A stretch of DNA of 64,000 bases from Leishmania martiniquensis (Eukaryota > Euglenozoa > Kinetoplastea > Trypanosomatida > Trypanosomatidae). How positions within the stretch are numbered: the first letter of the stretch is position 1; each line of letters begins with the position of its first letter. The position numbers and the translations under genes are program-made. The notes below the pieces were generated by a model. The model was given only the letters and a program-made list of their open reading frames with translations. It had not been told where the DNA came from and did not search any database. The stretch is taken from contig NC_090169.1 in assembly GCF_017916325.1 (NCBI RefSeq), forward strand, positions 1,535,001 to 1,599,000. Reading direction: 5' to 3'. Below are positions 10,199-20,047 of this stretch, piece after piece.

Positions 10199-11466
10199 CG
10201 CTTCCGACATAACGAGACGAAAGGGAAGGCGACGGATTAGCGCGCTCGTGATGGTGTCAACTCTTGTGCGCGTGGACTGAGCGCTGGCAGCCTTGGCAGT
10301 CCTCGCGCTCGGTAGGCGCACCGGTTCGGGGCGTGTGTTTTTTGCTTTCCTTTCATGTCCTCCATCGCGGTAGTGCTGCCTGGTGTGCATCTCACGGCAT
10401 GTGCCGCGTGGCCGAGTAAACCTATCGCACCTATCATAAACGCCTCCAGTGGTGCGTTTCGGGACAGCTTCCAGATGCCTGAGACTGTCACGGTTTCAGC
10501 GGTGACCGCCACCTCCGCGGCAAAGATGTGAGTGTGTGTTTGGGAGTCTCAGCGGCGTGTGCCGCTTCCATTTTGTTTTGGGTACCTGCGCGCACCGTTT
10601 GCTCGCTGCAGTAAGCTCCCCACTCATGCAAGCATGGGCGACGAACGTTCGACCGAGGGTGGTGGTGGTGGTGGGAAGGATAGTGAGCGCCACGACGCAC
10701 CACACGCGGCGGCTTGCTCTTCTGCACGCTGTTTGCATACGTGTACTGCCTTCGTACTTGCCTTCTTTTTTCTCTGACAGCTTGACACCAAGTCCAGAGA
10801 AAACAGCTGGCGTGCATCTCTCTCTTCCGCTCTTCGTGACAATGTGTGCAGCCACCTCCGCTGCACTTGTGGCACTTCCATTGCCTGTCTTCACTCACTG
10901 CTTTTGAATCTCTTCCCCTCCTTTTTTCCTTCGAGCTATAAAATGCTTCGACTGCCCGTTTGTCCTTGACGCTGCTGAACATGCTTTCGCAACGCCCAAT
11001 GGTCCTGTCTGTTGAGTGCTGGGTGTCGAGTCCCCGGTGCCAGTGGAGAAGGCACCGTTGTGCCGTGTCGCCTTACAACCTATCACAAGCGCACAGCGCA
11101 CGCGCATGCAAGCAAAGCTGCGCAGGCGTACTCCTCCCCGCCCTCTACGCGCTATCTCAGCAACAACGTCGGCGCTCCTCTGCATTGCTTTGTTCGTCTG
11201 TTTCTCCACTGCTTCTTCGTTGTGGAGGGCGGCGCCGCTCTTCCCCTCCCCCTTCCCACGCACACATACACCGTGTCAGCATAACGACGAGGACGCGCCC
11301 CGTCTCCATCGTACGTGCACGCCCCAAAACAGGTACATATACTTTAATTCTCTGCTTCGAAGAACGAAGGAGTGAAGCGGCTTACACGCGCACTCCAAAA
11401 GGCAGCGACATTTCCAGACGCAGCCGGATCTGAAGAGGAAGGAGGAGGGCGAGGGGGGGCAGTATC
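10199..11466. other. Intergenic region
   Basis: About 1.27 kb without a supported gene. Open frames on both strands here have low-complexity content. A pyrimidine tract at about 11238-11258 is followed by the first AG at 11278-11279, a plausible trans-splice site for the phosphatase gene. Confidence 0.55.
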
Positions 11467-13047
11467 ATGAGCTTTAGGAGGCCGAAGCGGTCGCCGCACA
11501 GGGCGTTGCGGCATTCGCTCTCCACCGCCCTAGTCAGTGACATCGATCAAGCGGGGCGTCGTCGCAACAGGTTCTCACGCCGTCCTATGCGCGCCTCTCG
11601 CCCTACCCCGTGCCTGCTGCCTAGCGGCACTGGCACCAGTGGCAAGGGGGAGGAGATATCGTCCTCGTACACCGTCACCACGTACCTGAGCTTAGAGAGC
11701 CTCTCCGGCAGCGACACCGAGTACTCGGAGTACGACCTCGTCAACGAGCAGATGCAGGATTTTCTGCTGGACTCCGACTACACGTCCGACAGTGACGTCG
11801 GCGAGAAGGACTGGATGAGCGTTGGGGCTTTTTTCATGAGCGGGTTCATGCCTTCACGGGCAGGAGACGCACCCCACGCGCATGCGTGGCGACGCACCAC
11901 GAGAGCTGACCGCCGACGGATGGCAAAGAAGTCAGGAAGCTGTGCATCGCTTTCGACCACTGCGCGGCTGTCACCGGGTGCGAGTACTGCCATGCGGAGT
12001 GAACGGGACGCGACCGTGAGGGAGGCAGTGCCGATGGGCGGGGCCTCGCAGCGGCGCAGCACACGCAAGCAGGAACGGGCGATGGCGAGCGTTGAGCGAC
12101 GCTGGCTTGTCCCTGCCCTCTCCACCATCTTGGTGGAGCAGGCCGATGATGGAGAGCCTCAGCGAAGGCAGCTGCCGTGGTTCACGGTGGTGTTTGATCT
12201 GGATGAGACGCTCGTCGGCGCCCGCTTCGGTCCCATCCACCTGCGCCCCTGCGTGGGCGAGCTGCTGCGTTCTCTGCACCGACTGCCGGTGGAGATCGTT
12301 GTGTGGACCGCTGGCACGGCCGAATACGTGAATCCTATCCTTCAAGCGATTGGGCAAGCCTGCGGGCGACGGCAGTGGTTCCATCACATCATCAGCCGAC
12401 ACAAGCGCTGGTATCGCGGCGCCAACACTTCAGTGAAGGACCTCAGCCACCTCGGTCGCCCACTGGATCGTCTCGTCATGGTGGAGAACAACCCCATTTC
12501 CGCCCTTTCACAGCCATCGCTCTGCGTGTTGCTCGAAGACTACCTGAGGCCGAATCCAGCAGACGCGTCGCTTGTGGTGCTGAAGGAGGTGTTCGAGCGC
12601 GTAGCGCTGCAGTTTGCGAAAGAATCGCTCACCGCATCCGACACAGACACTTTAGAGCACGTCTCCGAAGAGAATTGTTCAGGGCAGCGGCGGACGCACT
12701 CATCGTCGAATGGGTTACACGGCTCGCTCACGGTCATCACTACTGCGCCGCCTCCATCCACACGACCGTCCTTGGCGCTACTCATTCGCGACGATATCGC
12801 GGTGCAAGGGGCCGAGTTTCGCGTGGAGGACATTCTCAACGAGGATGGTGTGTCGATGCTTCAACGGGTGGAGATGAAGGAGCTCGTCGGAGGGGCTAAC
12901 ACGCTAAGATGTCTGTGCCTTCGCTACACACCGCCGTTGCTATCGTCGAGCTCTGCCGCGGCACCAACTGGTGCTGCAGCCTCGACGAGGTCCGCCTCGA
13001 TGTCGCTGCGCAGCTATGGTTCTGTCAGCCCCCTACCGCCGCTATGA
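11467..13047 (+). CDS. FCP1/SCP-type (NLI-interacting factor-like) phosphatase
   Basis: A 526-residue protein with a HAD-superfamily phosphatase domain at about residues 235-380. The nucleophile motif is FDLDETL, with Asp244 and Asp246 (DxDxT). It is followed by the FCPH signatures LRPCVGELLRSL, EIVVWTAGTAEYVNPIL, HHIISRHKRWYRG, VKDLSHLGRPLDRLVMVENNP and LEDYL. These enzymes use Mg2+ and an aspartyl-phosphate intermediate to dephosphorylate Ser/Thr residues, such as those of the RNA polymerase II tail in other eukaryotes; the kinetoplastid substrate is unknown. No BRCT domain or membrane segment is seen. The N-terminal ~235 residues are low-complexity: a basic Arg/Ser start, then an acidic Ser/Asp/Glu block (about 75-120). 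The C-terminal ~140 residues are Ser-rich and poorly conserved in appearance. Confidence 0.85.
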   Translation: MSFRRPKRSPHRALRHSLSTALVSDIDQAGRRRNRFSRRPMRASRPTPCLLPSGTGTSGKGEEISSSYTVTTYLSLESLSGSDTEYSEYDLVNEQMQDFLLDSDYTSDSDVGEKDWMSVGAFFMSGFMPSRAGDAPHAHAWRRTTRADRRRMAKKSGSCASLSTTARLSPGASTAMRSERDATVREAVPMGGASQRRSTRKQERAMASVERRWLVPALSTILVEQADDGEPQRRQLPWFTVVFDLDETLVGARFGPIHLRPCVGELLRSLHRLPVEIVVWTAGTAEYVNPILQAIGQACGRRQWFHHIISRHKRWYRGANTSVKDLSHLGRPLDRLVMVENNPISALSQPSLCVLLEDYLRPNPADASLVVLKEVFERVALQFAKESLTASDTDTLEHVSEENCSGQRRTHSSSNGLHGSLTVITTAPPPSTRPSLALLIRDDIAVQGAEFRVEDILNEDGVSMLQRVEMKELVGGANTLRCLCLRYTPPLLSSSSAAAPTGAAASTRSASMSLRSYGSVSPLPPL

Positions 13048-14253
13048 GGGAAAGAGAGGAAGCGTCTCGATGACTTCTGCATCTTCGTCAGAAGTGCCCC
13101 CCTCCCCCTTCCCCAGACACACACACACACACACTGTCATCTTAGAAAGACAACCGCGTCGTGCTGCTGCTGCGGTTGTTGTGCGCCTCCATCCGCTGTA
13201 ATCCTTCGGTGTGGCGTGGCGCTCATGTTTTTTTTTGTGTGCCAGAGCTCCGTGGCGGGCCGCTTTTGTGGTGGCAGCGCCTGTGGGCGTCCTCTGTTTC
13301 CTTTTTCGTGTAAAGAAAATATATATCATCTTTGGTGGCGAGGGCGAAGGTGAGCGCCTGGGAGAGTGACACAAATCGAGCAGAAGAGTCGTGAAGAGGC
13401 GTGTGCGCCTGGCGCGTAGATTGCGGTTGCCATGACCCGCATCACGCACACCCCACACGACGAAGGATCCACGGATGGGAGGGGTGGAACGGCGCAGCTC
13501 AGCTCCTCGCTGGTCCTGCTCCTCCGCCCGCAGTGAGCGGCAGGGCAGCTCAAGACGCTGTGCGGCGGAAGAAGAGGAGGAGGGTGGCGGTGAGGTGAGA
13601 GGGAAGGTGTGAGGGGGTCATCTCCCGTTACTCCAAGATGGGGTGCAGAGCAGGCTCGCGCCATCTCCCGGCCCCCCCCCCTAGCCGCGTCTTTCCTTTC
13701 TCTTCGCTTCTTTCTCTCTCCCAGGTCCAACGGCCCACTTCTCTCCATCTCACTACGCCTCCTTCTCGTACACGAAATGGGCGCCTCGCGCCACACACAC
13801 CTCACACAGCGCGCCTTTCTTGCCACTGCTCACATTTCACGTGTCCCCTCCCCCATCGCCCCCTGCGCCGCACTCCTCGTGGGCCGGGGAGCCTCTTCTC
13901 TTGCCTCATTCTTCGCACCTGTCCTTCTCTCGCATCGCGGGGGTGTCGCGGGTGTATACGGTGCTTCGCCTACCCTATTGTGTGTGTGATTTATCGCCTG
14001 CTGTTCTCTTCTTATAGGAGCGCACCGCCGCCAGCGCCTGCGAAGCCGCGCCCACCGCTGCCGCCTTTCCCTCTTTTTTCGGTTTTCATTCTTATCTTGG
14101 CGTTGTCAGAGCGGCCGTGTCGTGCCGCTGCGATAGCCTCGCGGCCTTGCCAGCGTCGTGCTGAGCCCTTCCATCTCGTGCTCGCTGGCGGACTTCCGCT
14201 CATCCTTGCCGTTTTGCCTTTGGCCCACATTTCCGTACGCTGGGCAGGTCACC
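13048..14253. other. Intergenic region
   Basis: About 1.2 kb without a supported gene. It contains a CA microsatellite at about 13116-13135, long C/T stretches and the trans-splice signal at about 14059-14109. An open frame at 13638-14264 is composed of Pro/Ser/Arg/Leu pyrimidine-tract translation and is not taken as a gene. Confidence 0.55.
14059..14109 (+). promoter_or_regulatory. Predicted spliced-leader acceptor for the BPI/LBP-like gene
   Basis: A long pyrimidine tract (about 14062-14098) is followed by the first AG of its context at 14108-14109, 144 bases before ATG 14254. An earlier candidate is TATAG at 14013-14017. Confidence 0.45.
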
Positions 14254-15873
14254 ATGTCACTTGACGGCAAGCGACGCAGCCTTCAGGGCGGGGTGCGCAG
14301 GGGCCTGTACTGTCTGCTGTGGGTTGTTTTCCTCTCTGCTGCATGGACCGGCTTCCATGCAAGGCAAACGATGCGCATCACCCCCACGGCAGGGAGGGGA
14401 TCGACGGTTGACAGTGATGTGATCGACTGTCTCCCAGCCAACCTCTCTGTGGAGGTGACGTCGGTCGTCCTGAACGCATTCATTAAAGTGGCTGTGCTTC
14501 CCATGATCAACGAGGGCAACAGCACCCTAATCGTCCCGGCGCAGCTTCTGAACCATGTCTGGGTGGACGAGATGCTGCTACGGCATTTTCGACTGGAATC
14601 TCTCAACGTGAGCACCAGCGTCCCAGACGCGCGCGGCATAGCACTACACGCCACAGGGCTCGGTCTCGAGGTGGAGCACTCGCGGTTTGCGTTCAGCTAC
14701 ATGGGCGTCCAGTGCAATGGCACGTTTTGGGCCACGCTGAACGAGACCGCGGTGGACGCGGCGCTGTATATCGAGGTTACACCCGAAGGGCACTGGAGCG
14801 TAACCTTCCCACGTCTCGAGGTATACTGGGGCCAGCTGGCGGTTCACCACGAGTTGGAAAGCAAGGCGTGCAACATAGCGCAAAAATTAATTGAAGTATT
14901 CACCGGTCAACTCGATATCTTCGTTGCAGAAAAGGTCAAGAAGCAGCTGGCTGAAGACGCGCCAAGCCATGTAGCCGCGGGGCTTAACAAGGCCTTTGCA
15001 AGTGTGAACATCCGTGCCATCACGCCGCCTGTGATGACAGCGGACACGATGGCCGTTACGCTGGATTTGAACCCCGCCGATCTGGGCTGTGCCTTGGAGC
15101 CTCTCGCCTCAACCGTGCCGGATATCCTTCCTCGCGACGCTGGCGTGCGCACCACCGTGACGAGCCTGAACAATGCTCTCTACAATGCCGTGCAGGCACA
15201 GCGTCTGCGCGTGGAAAGGACGCTGCCTGCCGAGTGGAATACCTCCCTCTTCGAGGATATTATTCCTGCGCTCTACAAGGCATGCCCGAATTGTTACATG
15301 TACACGCTTGCGCAGGCAACAAAGGCGCCCGCGCTTCACGTCCCGCACCACGGCGAGGTGCTGGTTGTCGTCCCGAACGTCCTTCTCGGGCTTTACGTGC
15401 AGCCGAACACCACTCAGCAGGCCGAGGCCTTGTCCTTGCTTCTCAAGAAGAGTAACAACCGATCGAGCGTGGAATTCGCAGATGTTTACCGCTACTTTGG
15501 CGTCAGAGAAGTTTCCACGCAGCGCCATGGCAAGCCCTTCCCTGTATTAGCTATTCGATGCTCCCTCGCTTTTGGCATCCGCAACATCAGCGCCGACAGT
15601 GGTCGTTCGGTGAGCTACGAGATTCTTCCCGTCCACGACGTCGCTGTTGAGGTAGAGGCCTCCAACGTGGGTGACGTTAGCGCGAGGGAGCTGGAGGGCG
15701 TCATCACCAAGGTGTGGAACAACTTCGCTGCCCCAATGGCCAACGGTAATTCTCCGCTGAAGCTGCCGTTCTTTCTCGGGAAGGCTGTGCTGGAGGTGGA
15801 GGCGGAGGACATTCAGGCAGGGGTGGACGTTGCTCTCCAGGGTTTACTGCAGGATGTGCGACTGAAGCAATAG
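14254..15873 (+). CDS. BPI/LBP/CETP-domain (ESAG5-like) lipid-binding protein
   Basis: A 539-residue protein starting MSLDGKRRSLQGG and ending with TAG at 15871-15873. A hydrophobic stretch at about residues 18-33 (LYCLLWVVFLSAAW) is a signal peptide or anchor. The body has the pattern of the TULIP (BPI/LBP/CETP) fold that includes the trypanosomatid ESAG5-like family: alternating hydrophobic strands, an N-terminal half with paired cysteines (CNGTF and SKACNIAQKLIEVF) and a second similar half. Several N-x-S/T sites (NLS, NST, NVS, NGT, NET) fit a secreted or lumenal protein. Family members bind lipids; the ligand here is unknown. Earlier in-frame residues lie in pyrimidine-rich UTR, so ATG 14254 is preferred. 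Confidence 0.7.
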   Translation: MSLDGKRRSLQGGVRRGLYCLLWVVFLSAAWTGFHARQTMRITPTAGRGSTVDSDVIDCLPANLSVEVTSVVLNAFIKVAVLPMINEGNSTLIVPAQLLNHVWVDEMLLRHFRLESLNVSTSVPDARGIALHATGLGLEVEHSRFAFSYMGVQCNGTFWATLNETAVDAALYIEVTPEGHWSVTFPRLEVYWGQLAVHHELESKACNIAQKLIEVFTGQLDIFVAEKVKKQLAEDAPSHVAAGLNKAFASVNIRAITPPVMTADTMAVTLDLNPADLGCALEPLASTVPDILPRDAGVRTTVTSLNNALYNAVQAQRLRVERTLPAEWNTSLFEDIIPALYKACPNCYMYTLAQATKAPALHVPHHGEVLVVVPNVLLGLYVQPNTTQQAEALSLLLKKSNNRSSVEFADVYRYFGVREVSTQRHGKPFPVLAIRCSLAFGIRNISADSGRSVSYEILPVHDVAVEVEASNVGDVSARELEGVITKVWNNFAAPMANGNSPLKLPFFLGKAVLEVEAEDIQAGVDVALQGLLQDVRLKQ

Positions 15874-16648
15874 ACCGCCCAAGCAGGCGATAGGCGCAGG
15901 CGCCCTCTCTTTCGTCCCTCGCGTGACGTGGGACCCGCCCCCCGGCCCCCTTTTTTTTTCGCACACACTCTCTCTTCTCCGAGAACAACTCCACGGAAAA
16001 CGTGCTGCTTTCACAATAATCAACAGCCTTACCCGTTGGACGCGCTTTCCTCTACGCTCCCTCTCTCCTTCCCTCCCCCTCCTCGTCGCGTGCGTGTCCA
16101 CATCGTTATGCTTCACATCAAAAGTTCTCATTGCTTTCTCAACCCCGCCTTCTCTGTCGCCTGCTCTTTTCTGCATGTACCTGTGTCTCCTGTCTTTTTC
16201 TTCGCGTGCTGCGGTGCTGTGCTGTGCTCTTCTCTTCACCTCTCGCTCACCCTCTACCCCTCTACTGCAGCGCACGGGGAGGCGCGCGCTCATCTTTGCA
16301 GAAACGCGCGTCCTGCGTTTGCCCCGCACGGGAAAAGGGACGGACGGGGGTGTGAAGAGGCAACTATATTCATGATGCATCCTTTCTCTCTGTTGGCGCT
16401 GCGCGTCTTCACTCCGCTGCTGTCGGCTTCGGCGTGTCGCTCGACGGTGTCTGCGGCTGTCTCCGTTGCAGCCTCGCTGACGAACGTGCGGGCCGTTTCC
16501 TTTTCGCTCGACGTTCTTCTACCCCTTTTCCTTTCCACTTCCTCTCTCAACGGACTCACGTGCGGCCGCCGCCGCCCCTCCTCCTCCTCCTGTCCCTTCA
16601 CTGATGTAATGGAGGTGTGTGTGGTGGGCCGACACGAAGCCACTCCCT

Positions 16649-16663
16649 CTCAGATTATCTGAG
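16649..16663. repeat. Short perfect inverted repeat beside repeat copy 2
   Basis: CTCAGAT, one T, ATCTGAG: seven base pairs with a one-base centre, flanked by CCC on the left and GGG on the right. It lies about 17 bases left of the point where similarity to the other repeat copies begins. Confidence 0.7.
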
Positions 16664-16679
16664 GGGGGGGCACAGATGG

Positions 16680-17183
16680 AGGAGGAAGCCGCAGTACCGC
16701 CCCGCCCCCCTGCCCACGCCGGGCTGCCTCAGCAGGTGGTGACAGCAGGGTCGACCACACAAACACACACGGAGGTAGCGACGTCAGAGTCGCTCACCGC
16801 TGCGGGTGTGTGGGATGCGAGGGGCTCCACGCCGCTGAGTCGGAGCAACCTGTGGGAGTGCGTATGTGTGCGCCACCCATACAATGGGCACGGCATCGGC
16901 GTGGCCCGGTCGCACCTCACCTCGCCCTCGCGCTGCCCGTTGGTGTGTGCGGAGTCTGAGCCACCCCGAGGGGATCGGAGCAGGTGGCGACCAGCGAGGT
17001 GTGTGTGTGTGTGGGGGGCAATGAGGCCGAGTCAACGCGTGCCCGCATGCCGCGTGCCTCTGCGGCTGCCTCGCACCACCGGAAGAGACGAGGGCCTGTG
17101 TGGCCGGGCCGAGAGCGCGCGAGAGGCGGGGAGGGGCGTGCGGCGGAGCTTCGTCGTTGTCGCGCGTTGTACGGCTGAAGGGA
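16680..17183 (+). mobile_element. Dispersed repeat copy 2, candidate SIDER-like retroposon
   Basis: It shares about 290 bp with copy 1 (two visible substitutions in the core) and extends about 170 bp further right, where it matches inverted copy 3 with one visible difference until both diverge after CTGAAGGGA at 17183. The left boundary is blurred: a C-rich variant of the copy 1 sequence at 16690-16720. It contains no credible gene. The SIDER assignment is inferred from size, position and the trypanosomatid context. Confidence 0.6.
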
Positions 17184-20047
17184 CACGCCGAGCTCTAACA
17201 GCATGTGTCTATGGTAAGCCGCAGAACGCCATATGTTGCTCTCGCGCGTTGACGCAGCCGTAATGAGAGGATACAGCGGAGCGACTCTCCGAAGGCGTTC
17301 ATCGTTCAGCTGCGGGGAAGCAAGAGAAAGAGTAACTGAGGGTAGCGGTAAGACCCTCTTTTTTTCTGTCATGAGTAATACGTCGCTCGAGAGCTTCAGC
17401 ACGCCTGCGCGATAGGAGTTGTCGACGCCGAAGCACGTCATTGGTGGGCGATTTTCCGATCTCGCCAAGAATTTCCGCTGCGAAAAGAGGTCATCTTCGC
17501 GAAAGCACCAAACAAAATCAGCAGGTGAGCGAAACAAAGAATGAAGCCGTGACGGGTGGGGAGGGGACGGACGGGTGTTGGGCCAGCAAATGGCGTGCCT
17601 GCAGGCGCACACCTCATAAAACGGTGCTGGCGTGAACTGAAGGGCACTTCGTGTCCGTTATTTGTTGCCGGAGAACGCTGCACCGAGAAGTGTCCGCGGG
17701 TGCACTCTACACGCACTGGAAGAGCCTTCTACATGTCGAAGCGAAGGCTCGGTGAAGGGGATAGTCGCTGTCCGCCATCGCACTTCACGTCCTCAGTCTT
17801 AGCTGCAGTTGCGCTTCACTGGTGAGCACTCCACTCTCTCACGCTCGCTCCCCTCGACTTTGTGCACCTCCTCTTTTGTTCTTGCGCGACGGGCGTTGCG
17901 GCTGCTCTGCCTGAGCTTCTCGTTCACCGGAAACTTCGAAGCGTTCCGCCCCTTTTTCGTGTGGTGCGCGCTGTTACTCGCACATGCTGAATCCTGTAGG
18001 AATATTACCAAGGCAGGAAGGCTTTAAGAGCTCTATTGCGAGCAACTGAACTTAGCCTTGGGCAGCAGAGGGGGACGCGTTGCGCTGACAGCGACGTGAG
18101 ACGCAAAGAAAAAAAACGGCGGGGCGGATTTGTGTTTGTGCGTGGGTCGTGACTGCAACGATTATCATCTCTTGCGTCCTCCCTCCCCTCCTCTCCCCCT
18201 TTCCTCCTCTGCCCCACCTTCCTCTTCCAAAACATTACAGAAGAACAAGAAGAAAAGCGTATCCCCTTATTTCGCTTCTGGGTTACACGTCTGCATGTTT
18301 TGGTGCCTCACACCACCACACTGTTGCTCTGATCCCATCACCACCACCACCACACTCGCACACATACCGAGGGCGAAGCCGACCGACTCGGGCGAGTGGG
18401 CAGAGCTCGTCACGAAAAAAAAATAGAGACACGAGAAGGAGCAGCACTCCTCCCCCCTTTGTTGTCTCTGCGCTTCCCCCCTTTCCTCCGCTGCTCGGTG
18501 CTGAGTGGGGAGCCTAAATATCAGTCAGCACAGCCTTCATATATTGAGGCTGTGCGGTTGCTAACGATCTTTCTACGTGCTCCTGCGCGTCTTTGACTGC
18601 CCGCCTTTGGATATCTGCGCAATTCCTTTCATTGCCTTCGGCCCCCCTCCCCTTCACCCACGTACAAATACCCTCACCCACACGCACGTTCTCACTCCTT
18701 TTTCTCATCCGCCACAGAGAGAGACGCCCAACCGCACGCCGCGCTTGCTGATCGAAGAAAAGCGAAAGGGGAAGACGGAAAAGGGGTCTGGGGAAAACAG
18801 CAACACATCAGAGGCGTGTGTGGCGCCTTCAGCTCGCGCCTCTGCGACGCCGTTGCCTGATCTTTCTATTCTACCTTTGCGTGTCTGTGCGTGCGCGTGC
18901 GTGTTGGTATTCTCGATGCGCGGTTTATACCTGAGCACACCCACAAATCGACGTGACTTTCACTGTGTTTTTCTCTTCCCCAGTTCACGGCAGCGCTTCA
19001 CACGGCGCCTGCTCGCGTGCCCCCCGCCCCACCCTCCCTCCCTCCCTCTCTCGAATCCTCTTTGATGGCATGTGCGATCTATGGATTAGCTCTGCCTGCG
19101 TCTTCTTTTTTCGCTGTTTCGCCCGAGGAAAGGACAAGCCGGCGCGGGAGCTTCTCGTGTCGCGATTTTGTGGCGTGGCCATTTCGTGCATTCGCCCATC
19201 GCGCGTTCGCCCCCCCCTTCTGCCTTCGTCGCCACTTCCCATCCACACGCCAACGTCTTTGAATTGGTTGCTGAGCAGACTCCTCACCTACTTCATTTCT
19301 TTTTCTGTTCCCGACTGTCGGCTCGCTCTCTCGTCTTCTCACGTTCGCTGCTCTGTACCCCTCCTTTGTTTATTTTCACCCTTTCCTCTTGCACTGGCTC
19401 TCGCTTGCTACCCCTATCCCCGTCTCAGCCCCTTTCTTTCGTACGGTGTCTTGTGAGTGTGGGGCGGCATATATTCCTGACTCTTCCGCTTGCCCACTCC
19501 GACCCTCTCGGTCTCTATTGCTCTCCTGCACTTCTGGAGACCCCATCCCCACAGACAACTGCGCAGCGTCGGTGACAGGCAGAGGCTTGCCGCCGCCCCT
19601 CACCTTCGCGCCTTTTCTTTGTTTTGTCCTGTCACTTCCACCGCGTCACGGACTTTAATTGCTCCTATCGCCTGCGCACCGCCTCACCCTGTTGAAGGCA
19701 GTCTGTGTGAGTGTTGTGGTTGGGGTTAGAGGAAGTCAGAGGCCCCCCCGTGCAAGCCGCCCCAGGCATTCTTTTCTACTAAGGTGCCTAATTATCTGGT
19801 GATCCAGCGAGCAGCTTCGCGGGTGTTTGCTTGAGTAGTGGTGGTGACAGCCGCGTGTGTCTCGCAGTTCGGGCGCCCCTCTCACTTTCGATTTCCCTCG
19901 ACTGTCGCGTAGCGCTCTTCGTGACTCAGCTCCGCTTTTTTTTCGAGCGACGGTGGCATTGACAACCGCACCGGCACTTTCAGTTGTGCGCCGACGAAAC
20001 CCACAAGCTGCTCGGTGTTCTTCGGAGGCGCGTTGTAGCAACGCACG

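Larger units (their letters stand above)
15874..20047. other. 4.2 kb intergenic region containing repeat copy 2
   Basis: No convincing gene in 4.2 kb. It holds a short inverted repeat at 16649-16663, repeat copy 2 at about 16680-17183, purine-richer DNA at 17200-17800 with only short open frames, then about 2 kb of pyrimidine-rich DNA up to the TOR gene. A T-tract at about 19935-19943 with AG at 19946-19947 may be the TOR trans-splice site. Some of this must be the 3' UTR of the BPI-like gene and the 5' UTR of TOR3. Confidence 0.6.

Noticed and set aside
13638..14264. 208-codon frame before the BPI-like gene
   Set aside because: Low-complexity translation of pyrimidine tracts; it overlaps the predicted splice site and the true start of the BPI-like gene.
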